Shown here: positions 1-7,447 of the stretch, one piece after another
Layout of the letters: each line of letters begins with the position of its first letter
Position numbering within the stretch: position 1 is the stretch's first letter
Assembly: GCA_900317955.1 (NCBI GenBank)
Contig: ONIP01000016.1
Span: forward strand, 1-44,823
DNA: 44,823 nucleotides
Source: an uncultured Bacteroidales bacterium
GTDB taxonomy: Bacteria; Bacteroidota; Bacteroidia; Bacteroidales; P3
Direction of reading: 5' to 3'
Notes under the pieces: generated by a model
Told to the model about the DNA's origin: nothing
The model's input: the letters and a program-made list of their open reading frames with translations, nothing else
Database searches by the model: none
Made by a program: the position numbers and the translations under genes

Positions 1-481
1 CGGCAATGGTGAGTGTACGCCATTGGTTGACGGTATTTCCGCCGTTTATGATGGCGTTGCAGCCCCAGTCCATGAAGGTGCCATAGTCCTCAAAGCTGGT
101 GGAGGATAGGGTTGGATTGCTGCCCGTGCCCCAACCGAAGAGGTCTATCCATCCGTTATAGGTGGAGCTGATACTGCGGTTATCACTTCCGCTGACATTA
201 CCTCCGTAATATCCATAACGATCGGCTGTTTGTGTACCTACATAATCGTACTGGTGTTCAGCAAATCTCCAAGTATTGGTGCTTGCTTGGTACTGTAGAT
301 TGCCCTGCGAGAAATGTACCTGTTTCGTTGCACTCACCGAAAACAGGCCAGGCAACGCTCCATCAGGGACAATAGGAGAATCAGGGATAATAGGAGCAAT
401 ATCTTCTTTCTGACACCCCACTGTCATCATCATAACGGCTGCCATAAAACAGACCACCATGGATTTACTTAATCTCTTCAT
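1..481 (-). CDS. FISUMP-like lipoprotein, tandem copy A (C-terminus cut by window edge)
   Basis: This is the 5' part (about 160 codons) of a lipoprotein closely similar to the neighbour at 574-1392. It has a signal peptide with a lipobox ending in C23, followed by QKED, which resembles the acidic surface-export signal described for Bacteroidetes lipoproteins. The mature part shares the stretches GALPGLFSVSAT, FSQGNLQYQASTNTWRFAEH, WIDLFGWGTGSNPTLSS and DWGCN with copy B. Compared with copy B it has two in-frame insertions: about 6 residues before GALPG and 16 residues (starting TQTADRYGYYGG) after YDYVG. The motifs resemble the FISUMP/Lcl-type C-type-lectin-like domains common in Bacteroidota and Fibrobacter. 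The function of these domains is unknown; surface binding is a guess. The frame is open to base 1. Confidence 0.85.
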   Translation of the reverse strand, partial: MKRLSKSMVVCFMAAVMMMTVGCQKEDIAPIIPDSPIVPDGALPGLFSVSATKQVHFSQGNLQYQASTNTWRFAEHQYDYVGTQTADRYGYYGGNVSGSDNRSISSTYNGWIDLFGWGTGSNPTLSSTSFEDYGTFMDWGCNAIINGGNTVNQWRTLTIA

Positions 482-511
482 ATTTATACTGTTTTTAAAT
501 AAATAATCTTT

Positions 512-535
512 TCAGTACAAGAAGTCATTGTATGG
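512..535 (-). pseudogene. remnant of the hflX 3' end between the tandem lipoprotein genes
   Basis: Read on the minus strand, these eight codons give PYNDFLY-stop. The true hflX end at 1423-1446 gives PYNNFLY-stop. The similarity continues from here into the upstream region of copy A: 481-535 matches 1392-1446 with only a handful of mismatches, and it stops abruptly just beyond the proline codon. This stretch is therefore the scar of a tandem duplication whose breakpoint fell inside the last codons of hflX. Confidence 0.8.
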
Positions 536-573
536 TCTCCGCTGCCCGCAACAAGGTTTAACGTTTTAATAAA

Positions 574-1392
574 TTAATTATCCAGAACGAGGCGTACAGA
601 GAACCCGTGGTAGTGATAGTGGTTGCTCGTCGCGTCAAGATTGAGGCTGTTGAAGCTCATCTCATAGTTGGGCGTGGACGACCAATAGCTGCCGGAGGCA
701 CCCACATTGCGGACATTCGAGCCGTAGCGGTTGCCCGCCGCAGGCAGGAAGACCGCACCAGCTGCCTCCATCTGCGCCCACTGTGCGAGAGTGTAGCTGT
801 TGTGTGTCCAGTCAGGATAGGTGTTATAATTAGAAGTGGCGAATCCTGAAGTGAACGAACACCCAGAAGGCAGTGTCCAACTGTCGGGGAGTATAATCAG
901 CCCGCCCACACCGTTAATGTTGCCAGTACCACATTTGGATGGGGCATCGGTGCGGTAATATAGCAGGTACTCCCATTCGGCAATGGTGAGTGTACGCCAT
1001 CGGTTTGCGGTATTTCCTCCGTTGCTGATACGGTTGCAGCCCCAGTCCACGAAGGGGCCATAGTCCTCATTGTTTTGGGAGGATAGGGTTGGATTGCTGC
1101 CCGTGCCCCAACCAAAGAGGTCTATCCAACCACTATAGGTAGAGCTGATACTACGGTTATCACTCCCTACATAGTCATACTGGTGTTCGGCAAATCGCCA
1201 AGTATTGGTGCTTGCTTGGTACTGCAGGTTGCCCTGCGAGAAATACACTCGCTGCGTTGCACTCACCGAGAACAGGCCAGGCAACGCTCCATCAGGGATA
1301 ATAGGAGAAATAGATTCCTTATCACAACCTACTGACATCACCATTACGGCAGCCATAATACAGACCACCATGGATTTACTTAATCTCTTCAT
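574..1392 (-). CDS. FISUMP-like lipoprotein, tandem copy B
   Basis: This 272-residue protein has a lipoprotein signal peptide (lipobox MSVGC, acylated C23, then DKES). The rest is a single secreted domain rich in Gly, Trp and Asn. The C-terminal motifs GSYWSST (234-240) and SVRLV (265-269) are typical of the FISUMP/Lcl class of C-type-lectin-like domains found in large paralogous sets in Bacteroidota. Function is unknown; exposure on the cell surface is inferred. The start is the ATG at 1390-1392, 30 bp beyond the hflX stop. The upstream region is AT-rich with no clear promoter, so read-through from hflX is possible. It is about 911 bp out of register with copy A, which lies immediately downstream in the same orientation. 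A BLAST or fold prediction would settle the domain family. Confidence 0.85.
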   Translation of the reverse strand: MKRLSKSMVVCIMAAVMVMSVGCDKESISPIIPDGALPGLFSVSATQRVYFSQGNLQYQASTNTWRFAEHQYDYVGSDNRSISSTYSGWIDLFGWGTGSNPTLSSQNNEDYGPFVDWGCNRISNGGNTANRWRTLTIAEWEYLLYYRTDAPSKCGTGNINGVGGLIILPDSWTLPSGCSFTSGFATSNYNTYPDWTHNSYTLAQWAQMEAAGAVFLPAAGNRYGSNVRNVGASGSYWSSTPNYEMSFNSLNLDATSNHYHYHGFSVRLVLDN

Positions 1393-1422
1393 ATTTATAC
1401 TGTTTTTAAATTAATAATCTTT

Positions 1423-2739
1423 TCAGTACAGGAAGTTGTTGTATGGATACCTCACAGCGTGGATTTTCTTCACCTCCTCGTACATCACATTCCGCAACTC
1501 GTCGATATTCTCGCGGTTGGCAGCACTGATGAACAATGTATGTAGGGTGTCACCACCGTTATTGTCAGTCTGGACACCGGACTTGGCCATCCAGCTGTCC
1601 TGAAGCATCTCCAACGTCCAGTTGGCTTTGGTCATGGGCGTCAGGTCGTCCTCTTCTTTCTCGATATAGGTATAGGCATCAATCTTGTTGAACACAAGAA
1701 TAGTGGGCTTGTTGTTGGCTCCGATTTCCTCCAGTGTCCGGTTCACGGCGTTGATCTGTTCCTCATAATCGGGATGCGAAATATCCACCACGTGCATCAG
1801 CAGGTCCGCCTCGCACACCTCGTCCAACGTCGACTTGAACGACTCCACCAGTCCGTGGGGCAGCTTGCGGATAAAGCCCACCGTGTCGGTAAGCAGGAAG
1901 GGCAGATTGCCCAGCACCACCTTGCGCACCGTGGTGTCCAGCGTGGCGAAGAGCTTGTTCTCGGCAAACACCTCGCTCTTGCTCAACAAGTTCATCAACG
2001 TCGACTTCCCCACATTGGTATATCCCACCAATGCCACACGCACCAGGCTCTCGCGGTTCTTGCGTTGCTGCACCTTCTGCTTGTCTATGTCGTTCAGTTT
2101 CTCTTTCAACAGGGCAATCTTCTCGGTAATGAGCCGTCGGTCGGTCTCAATCTGTGTCTCGCCAGGTCCGCGCATGCCGATACCGCCGCGCTGACGCTCC
2201 AAGTGCGTCCACATACGGGTAAGCCTCGGCAGCATATACTGCAACTGCGCCAGCTCCACCTGTGTCTTGGCAATGCTGGTGCGGGCTCGCTTGGCAAAGA
2301 TATCCAATATCAGGGTAGTGCGGTCCAATATTCGGCATCCAAATTCCCGCTCCAGATTGCGCAGCTGTGCCGGCGACAGCTCGTCGTCGAACACAAGAAA
2401 GTCGGCATCAAGTGCATTCTTGTACTCTTTAATCTCCTCCAACTTGCCGCTGCCCACGTAGGTGCGTGTGTCGGGGCGTTCCAGTTTCTGTATCACCTGT
2501 TTCACCGGTATGCCCCCGGCAGTGTCAAGCAAAAAAGCCAACTCATTCAAGCACTCCTGCGTCCGTTCCATCGTCGTGCCGCTGCTACAAACACTCACCA
2601 GTATCGCTTTCTCCGGCACCTCCTCGGTACTGAACGTGTTGCGTTCCTGGGGTGTCGGCCGTTTCTTCGGCATCCCTTCGGCTTCCCAAGCCCCTGTCGG
2701 GCTCTTCCATTTGCCATGGTTGTTCGGTTTCCAACTCAT
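1423..2739 (-). CDS. hflX: ribosome-associated GTPase HflX
   Basis: HflX is a translational GTPase that binds the 50S subunit and splits stalled ribosomes. The 438-residue protein has the family's N-terminal nucleotide-binding-like domain, the conserved GGIGMRGPGETQIETDRR block (185-202), and a G domain with P-loop GYTNVGKST (239-247), DTVG (285-288), NKID (351-354) and SAAN (405-408). An acidic insert of about 50 residues separates the NKID and SAAN motifs; I recall the same insert from Bacteroides homologues. The first roughly 40 residues are a poorly conserved leader, so a later start is possible. It lies 58 bp downstream of the glycosyltransferase gene and may share its transcript. Its last codons are duplicated at 512-535. 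Confidence 0.97.
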   Translation of the reverse strand: MSWKPNNHGKWKSPTGAWEAEGMPKKRPTPQERNTFSTEEVPEKAILVSVCSSGTTMERTQECLNELAFLLDTAGGIPVKQVIQKLERPDTRTYVGSGKLEEIKEYKNALDADFLVFDDELSPAQLRNLEREFGCRILDRTTLILDIFAKRARTSIAKTQVELAQLQYMLPRLTRMWTHLERQRGGIGMRGPGETQIETDRRLITEKIALLKEKLNDIDKQKVQQRKNRESLVRVALVGYTNVGKSTLMNLLSKSEVFAENKLFATLDTTVRKVVLGNLPFLLTDTVGFIRKLPHGLVESFKSTLDEVCEADLLMHVVDISHPDYEEQINAVNRTLEEIGANNKPTILVFNKIDAYTYIEKEEDDLTPMTKANWTLEMLQDSWMAKSGVQTDNNGGDTLHTLFISAANRENIDELRNVMYEEVKKIHAVRYPYNNFLY

Positions 2740-2797
2740 ATCTCTTTCTGTGCTTTCGTGTTACTGCTGTTATTGTATGCCAGCACTTGCTACTGCG

Positions 2798-4009
2798 CTA
2801 TTCGCGGTTGTTACGCTCGTAGGCCACCTTGCTCGGTCCTGCCAGCACAACATTGCGCAAAACTTCCTCCAGTTTCTCTCCAGCGGTCTCCCAACTATAT
2901 CGGCTGGTTACAAAATCGTTCCCGTTTTCAGCCAAGGCATTGCGCTGTTGTTCGTTGCGCAACAGCGACACAATATGTGCCGCAAACTCCTGCGGTGTGT
3001 TGCCCACCAACACTTCTCTTCCCTCTTCGGCATGGAGTGAGTCATTGGCAATGGATGTCGTAACACAGGGCAACCGCATGGCCATAGCTTCCAACAGTTT
3101 GTTCTGCAATCCTGACCCCGTCTGCATCGGGGCGGCAAAGATTCGTGCCGATGCATAGCTCTCGCGTATGTCGTCCACAAATCCCGTTACCGTGACACGC
3201 TCGCTCGCTAATCGGCTCACCTTGTTCTTCGGAAAAGCCCCTGCCAACAGCAACGTGGCCTCAGGTATCTCGCGCCACACCAACGGCATCACCTTCCCTA
3301 CCAGATAACGCGATGCATTCACGTTCGGCTCATAATGCATGTTGCCGCAGAACACTATATCGTATTTCTTCTCACGCTCCATGGGCTGGAAATAATCAAA
3401 ATCCACCCCGTTGGGAACCACTATTATGTCGCCGTTTTTTCTATGCGGTATCGCTTCGCTGTCATTCTCCGATATGATTGTCAACGCATCAAATATCTTG
3501 AAGGCGTTATACTCGGTGGAACGTAACATTTTGAACTCAAAATGAAGTATATATCGCCACAATCCACGCGACAGCTCCATACGCCTCTCCGTGTTCATCG
3601 AGAGGGCATCCTGAAAGTCCATCACCTTGGGCACCGGCGACCGGCTCACCAATGGCATCGTGCGAACCATTTGGCTGTACAGCACATCGGGTTTCACCTG
3701 CTTCTCGAACTTCTTGTAACTGCGACGGGCTTTCATCGAATCCCAGTACCCTATTTGCAGCGACTTGGTACGCAAATAGTTGCGTACAACGTTCTTGTAA
3801 TTCACCAACCGAGGGGAATGCACTACCTTGATGTCCTGGCAATAGGGCTTCAACTGCTCTATATGCTCAGGTAGCACTCGCGTATGCGAAACACAGAAAA
3901 GGTACACTTCGTTATGCTTCGACAACTCCTTTATCTGATAATAGGCGCGTAATTTATCGCCTTTCTCAAGCGGATAGGGAAACCGCGGTAATATAACAAG
4001 TATTTTCAT
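2798..4009 (-). CDS. GT4-family glycosyltransferase
   Basis: This 403-residue GT-B fold enzyme begins MKILVILPRFPYPLEKGDKL, typical of the GT4 subgroup related to the exosortase/PEP-CTERM-associated sugar transferases (TIGR03087-like). A Rossmann N-domain with the glycine-containing start loop is followed by a C-domain containing VVPNGVDFDYF, GNMHYEPN, LLLAGAFP and the donor-site block NKLLEAMAMRLPCVTT near residue 310, carrying the conserved acidic residue. It should transfer a nucleotide sugar to a glycan or lipid at the cytoplasmic side of the membrane; donor and acceptor cannot be read from sequence. No polysaccharide cluster surrounds it: hflX lies downstream and the repeat field upstream. 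Its 5' region therefore includes the 8-bp-period repeats. Confidence 0.93.
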   Translation of the reverse strand: MKILVILPRFPYPLEKGDKLRAYYQIKELSKHNEVYLFCVSHTRVLPEHIEQLKPYCQDIKVVHSPRLVNYKNVVRNYLRTKSLQIGYWDSMKARRSYKKFEKQVKPDVLYSQMVRTMPLVSRSPVPKVMDFQDALSMNTERRMELSRGLWRYILHFEFKMLRSTEYNAFKIFDALTIISENDSEAIPHRKNGDIIVVPNGVDFDYFQPMEREKKYDIVFCGNMHYEPNVNASRYLVGKVMPLVWREIPEATLLLAGAFPKNKVSRLASERVTVTGFVDDIRESYASARIFAAPMQTGSGLQNKLLEAMAMRLPCVTTSIANDSLHAEEGREVLVGNTPQEFAAHIVSLLRNEQQRNALAENGNDFVTSRYSWETAGEKLEEVLRNVVLAGPSKVAYERNNRE

Positions 4010-4014
4010 CTTTT

Positions 4015-4046
4015 GAATGTGTGAATGTGTGAATGTGTTAATGTGT
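4015..4046. repeat. 8-bp tandem repeat GAATGTGT (4 copies)
   Basis: Three exact GAATGTGT units (4015-4022, 4023-4030, 4031-4038) are followed by TAATGTGT (4039-4046). The array starts 6 bp upstream of the glycosyltransferase start codon. The last unit is also the first 8 bp of the 66-bp repeat that follows. Confidence 0.95.
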
Positions 4047-4191
4047 TAGTCCTTGGCTCATCAAAAAGATTCACGAATTTACGAATTTACGAATTAACGA
4101 ATTCTAATGTGTTAGTCCTTGGCGCATCAAAAAGATTCACGAATTTACGAATTTACGAATTAACGAGTTCTAATGTGTTAGTCCTTGGCTC
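4039..4191. repeat. 66-bp tandem repeat (2.3 copies) with internal 8-bp repeats
   Basis: Two full 66-bp units (4039-4104 and 4105-4170) differ at only two positions (CTC/CGC and GAATTC/GAGTTC). A 21-bp third copy occupies 4171-4191. Each full unit begins TAATGTGTTAGTCCTTGGC, contains ATCAAAAAGATTC, and ends in four 8-bp units of the form ACGAATT[T/A/C]. Confidence 0.95.
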
Positions 4192-4192
4192 T

Positions 4193-4328
4193 CGATTAAG
4201 CTATTAAGCGATTAAACTATTAAGCGATTAAGCGATTAAGCTATTAAGCGATTAAACTATTAAGCGATTAAGCGATTAAGCTACTAAGCGATTAAGCTAT
4301 TAAACGATTAAGCTATTAAACGATTAAG
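4193..4328. repeat. 8-bp tandem repeat array CGATTAAG/CTATTAAG (17 units)
   Basis: Seventeen contiguous 8-bp units follow the pattern C[G/T]A[T/C]TAA[G/A]. The first 80 bp are two exact copies of a 40-bp higher-order unit made of blocks of 16, 16 and 8 bp (4193-4232 and 4233-4272). The array ends 4 bp before the parC stop codon on the other side. Reading frames crossing the repeats are not protein-like. Confidence 0.95.
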
Positions 4329-4332
4329 CAGT

Positions 4333-7053
4333 TCAAAACAGTGAGGTCTGAATGCCTTCGGCAAATCCTTCCCTTTCCTCGTCCACCTCGTTGCTTATCA
4401 CCTCTGGCTCTTCATCCTCAGGCTCTGGCTCGGGTTCCGGCTCAGGCAGCGGTTCCAACCATACAAACTCTTTCACCTTGCTGGTAGTCACGCGTTTGCC
4501 CTTGGCTTTGTATCCTTTCACCGCTATGAATTCCGACACATCTATGTCTTCTTCCAAAATCTTCTTCCCCGATGTTTCGTCATAACTCACATGCAGCCTT
4601 GGGAAAGTATCCATGCTGTAGCTTATCAATTGGTCGCCTTCGTCTATGAATGCCAACTTCTTGTCGCTGTCTTCGGCTTGGAAACGTTTCAGATAGTAAC
4701 TGCCAGTGCTCCCTTCCTGATACAGCGCCGTCACAATGTTCCTTGGGTTGTACTTGCGTATCTCTATCATGTCGTCGTCAAAGTGTGTACTCAAATCCTG
4801 ACCCGTCAGTCGCATGTTGCCCGACTGCGTCAAGGTGAACACCCGGTCTTTACCCGAGAACCTTCCAAGCAGCACCCCCGCATTGTTCACATTCAGCCGC
4901 TTCACTGTGGGGTCGTACCACATCTCGCGCGCTTCAAGCGTCGACACTCCCTCCCCTTTCTTCGTAATGTTGCGCACTGCATTGCGGGTCAATATATTGC
5001 CCATGGCTTTGCGTCCTTTTATGGCCAGTTTGGCAAAGTCAAAGTCAAAACTCACTTTCTTCAGCTTGGCCTTTGTGGCGTGGTGCACGGTAACCACTTC
5101 CGCCTCCCCGTTGGGGTTGGCCGAAAAATAAAGTATCTTCGTGCCCTTAGTGCCTTGCGTCAGGTTATATTCAGTGTCGCGGGTTATGCCAACTACCGAG
5201 AAACGCTTTACAAATGCAAATCCCATCGCCCCGTCTCGGTATATCATGTTGTACACCGTCCGGTCGTCCCGCTTGCGGAACAACCCAATATACAGCAACT
5301 CCTTGCACAACGGCGAACCCACAAAGGCTTTCTCCTGCACCTTGGTCACCATCATCGTGCCATCGGTACGGAACACTATGATATCATCCAACTTGGAGCA
5401 GTCAAAGGCATACTCTGCACCGTCGTCCTTCTTCATGCTTGTGCCGGCAAATCCTGTCGCCATGTTCACATAAAGCTTCTCGTTGGCCACGGCCACATTG
5501 GCTGCCTGGATGTCTTCAAAATTGCGTATCTCGGTTTTCCTCTCGCGCCCTTTGCCGTAGGTCTCCAAGATATGCTGGAAATAATTGATGGCATACTCGT
5601 TCAGATGAGCCAAATGGTTTTTGGTCTCCTCTATGTCCATATCGATGTTCGCAATCTCCTGCTCAGCTTTCTTTATATCGAACTTCGAGATTTTGCGAAC
5701 TGGCTTCTCGCACAACTTCAACACATGGTCGCGCGTTATTTCCTTGCGGAACAGTTTGCGGTATGGGTCAAATCCCCGCTCTATGCCTGTAACCTGGTCT
5801 TCCCATGTGTCGTAATCTTTTTTCTCCAACACTTTGTATATCCCCTTTTCAAAGAATATCTTTTCCAACGACACCCAGTGCCATCTGTCTTCCAACTCCC
5901 CAAGAAGTATCTCCAGTTCTTGTCTCAACAGGTCTTTCGTGCGCAAGGTCGAGTGGCGCAATATGTCACTTGCCGTCATGAAAACGGGTCTGTTGTCCAC
6001 AATTACACACGTCTGCGGCGAGAAGTTTATTTGGCAGTAGGTAAATGCATACAGGGCGTCTATCATCTGGTCGGGCGATATGCCTGTGGGCAGATAACAC
6101 ACTATCTCCACCTCGGCAGCGGTGTTGTCGTCCACTTTCTTTATCTTGATTTTGCCCTTCTCGTTTGCCTTCAATATACTATCTATCAACACGTCAGTGG
6201 TTATAGTATACGGTATCTCGGTAATAACTATCGCCTTCCGCTTCTCATCATAGTGCATTTTCGCTCTTATGCGCAACTTTCCTCCAACAGCGGCGTCATT
6301 ATACTTCGACACATCTATCTGCCCTCCTGTCGGAAAATCGGGATATATCTCAAACGGCTCTTCTTTCAGTATCTTTATCGATGCCTCCAACAGCTCACAA
6401 AAATTGTACGGCAATATATTCGAAGTCAATGTAACGGCTATGCCTTTAGTGCCCTGCGCCAACAACAGCGGGAACTTGATGGGTAACGTCACCGGCTCTT
6501 GTTTGCGTCCGTCGTAACTTGGTTTCCACTGAGTTGTCTTTGCGTTGAAGACCACCTCTTTCGCAAACTTCGACAAACGCGCCTCTATATATCGGCCTGC
6601 AGCCGCACCGTCCCCGGTCAGGATGTTTCCCCAGTTTCCCTGGCAGTCTATCAACAGGTTCTTCTGACCCATGTTGACCAATGCATCGTTGATGGACGCG
6701 TCTCCGTGAGGGTGATACAACATCGTAGTACCCACTATATTGGCAACCTTCGTGAAACGTCCGTCATCGGTCTCTTTCATGGCATGGAGTATTCTCCGCT
6801 GCACCGGCTTCAATCCGTCGTCTATATCCGGCACTGAACGGTCAAGGATTACATCCGAAGCATAATCAATCCAATACTCGCGGAACATTCCGCTCAGCGA
6901 CAGTGTCGTACCGCTGCCTATCTTGCCGCTGTCAGCATCCGAAGGGTCTACTTCGGGTACTTGAACTCCTCCCTCTGGGGTTTCCCCATCAGGCTCTATA
7001 TCATTTTGTATCCCCAAGTCCGGGTCTTCGGGGGTAAGTTGTTCTTCGTCCAT
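4333..7053 (-). CDS. parC: DNA topoisomerase IV subunit A (ParC)
   Basis: This is the catalytic subunit of the ATP-dependent type IIA topoisomerase that decatenates chromosomes together with ParE, which is not in this window. The 906-residue protein has the winged-helix/tower breakage domain with LKPVQRRILHAM (81-92), HPHGDASIND (114-123) and the active-site tyrosine Y155 in AAGRYIEARLSK. It ends in a beta-pinwheel domain that lacks a full GyrA box (degenerate KGRKAMGN). The wording around Y155 and the missing GyrA box point to ParC rather than GyrA. A 50-residue acidic leader precedes the core, and the C-terminus is rich in Pro-Glu repeats. Position 119, equivalent to E. coli ParC S80, is alanine; I recall the same residue in Bacteroides ParC. 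A Bacteroidetes-type promoter lies 18 bp upstream. Confidence 0.95.
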   Translation of the reverse strand: MDEEQLTPEDPDLGIQNDIEPDGETPEGGVQVPEVDPSDADSGKIGSGTTLSLSGMFREYWIDYASDVILDRSVPDIDDGLKPVQRRILHAMKETDDGRFTKVANIVGTTMLYHPHGDASINDALVNMGQKNLLIDCQGNWGNILTGDGAAAGRYIEARLSKFAKEVVFNAKTTQWKPSYDGRKQEPVTLPIKFPLLLAQGTKGIAVTLTSNILPYNFCELLEASIKILKEEPFEIYPDFPTGGQIDVSKYNDAAVGGKLRIRAKMHYDEKRKAIVITEIPYTITTDVLIDSILKANEKGKIKIKKVDDNTAAEVEIVCYLPTGISPDQMIDALYAFTYCQINFSPQTCVIVDNRPVFMTASDILRHSTLRTKDLLRQELEILLGELEDRWHWVSLEKIFFEKGIYKVLEKKDYDTWEDQVTGIERGFDPYRKLFRKEITRDHVLKLCEKPVRKISKFDIKKAEQEIANIDMDIEETKNHLAHLNEYAINYFQHILETYGKGRERKTEIRNFEDIQAANVAVANEKLYVNMATGFAGTSMKKDDGAEYAFDCSKLDDIIVFRTDGTMMVTKVQEKAFVGSPLCKELLYIGLFRKRDDRTVYNMIYRDGAMGFAFVKRFSVVGITRDTEYNLTQGTKGTKILYFSANPNGEAEVVTVHHATKAKLKKVSFDFDFAKLAIKGRKAMGNILTRNAVRNITKKGEGVSTLEAREMWYDPTVKRLNVNNAGVLLGRFSGKDRVFTLTQSGNMRLTGQDLSTHFDDDMIEIRKYNPRNIVTALYQEGSTGSYYLKRFQAEDSDKKLAFIDEGDQLISYSMDTFPRLHVSYDETSGKKILEEDIDVSEFIAVKGYKAKGKRVTTSKVKEFVWLEPLPEPEPEPEPEDEEPEVISNEVDEEREGFAEGIQTSLF

Positions 7054-7447
7054 AGTATATTTTTAAAATGCAAAGATACATATTATTTCCGACATGACCG
7101 CAATCCCGGCCAACATTTTTATAAACAACTTTACTCACACCATTCTCCTTTTCAACCTCCTCCTCCACTCTACTTTCATTCTACATACGCCCAAATCACC
7201 CCCTGCCACCTTCAAAGGTAGCCCTATAACACTAATATGGACTTCTATAAATCACCTCGTAGAAGTGAGACTTTTCATGACACCGTACAAGCGTAAGGCG
7301 CAGTGCGGTGATTATCAGCAACAAGATACCTGCGTCCCGAAAGGTGAAGAAGTGCCAGTGGCACTTCGATAGCGTCAGCGGAGAAGAAAAAACGACAATG
7401 AAAACAAATAAATAGAACCCACCTAATAACAAAATCAACGTAAATCC
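7054..7447. other. 394-bp intergenic stretch between ygiQ and parC
   Basis: No convincing gene lies here. The stretch contains the parC -7 promoter element (7071-7078), a second minus-strand TAnnTTTG match (CAAAGGTA on plus, 7213-7220), and several inverted repeats: ACTTCTA/TAGAAGT (7241-7247 with 7260-7266), CACCG/CGGTG around 7281-7310, and the near-perfect palindrome AAGTGCCA-G-TGGCACTT (7350-7366). The part from about 7280 to 7390 is GC-richer than its edges. A 68-codon minus-strand frame covers 7232-7438 but has no start signal or recognisable domain. Confidence 0.6.
7071..7078 (-). promoter_or_regulatory. Bacteroidetes -7 promoter element for parC
   Basis: TATCTTTG on the minus strand matches TAnnTTTG, with a TTG 22 bp upstream (plus 7101-7103). 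It lies 18 bp from the parC start codon. Confidence 0.65.

Noticed and set aside
574..1392. Target gene of a diversity-generating retroelement, because of the C-type-lectin-like C-terminus
   Set aside because: No reverse transcriptase or template repeat is in the window, and the visible differences between the copies are indels and ordinary substitutions, not adenine-focused changes.
1774..3063. Long plus-strand frame opposite hflX and the glycosyltransferase
   Set aside because: Antisense shadow crossing two well-supported genes; composition is unlike a protein (His/Gln-rich).
4025..4207. Plus-strand 60-codon frame across the repeats
   Set aside because: It exists only because the repeats lack stops in that frame; it has no start signal or domain.
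4015..4328. CRISPR array
   Set aside because: The repeats are 8 bp or 66 bp and contiguous; there are no unique spacers of constant length and no cas genes.
4591..6486. 631-codon plus-strand frame opposite parC
   Set aside because: Antisense shadow of a gene with full catalytic motifs.
7232..7438. Minus-strand 68-codon frame with a hydrophobic N-terminus
   Set aside because: No promoter, no recognisable domain, and it overlaps the palindromic block; left as part of the intergenic description.
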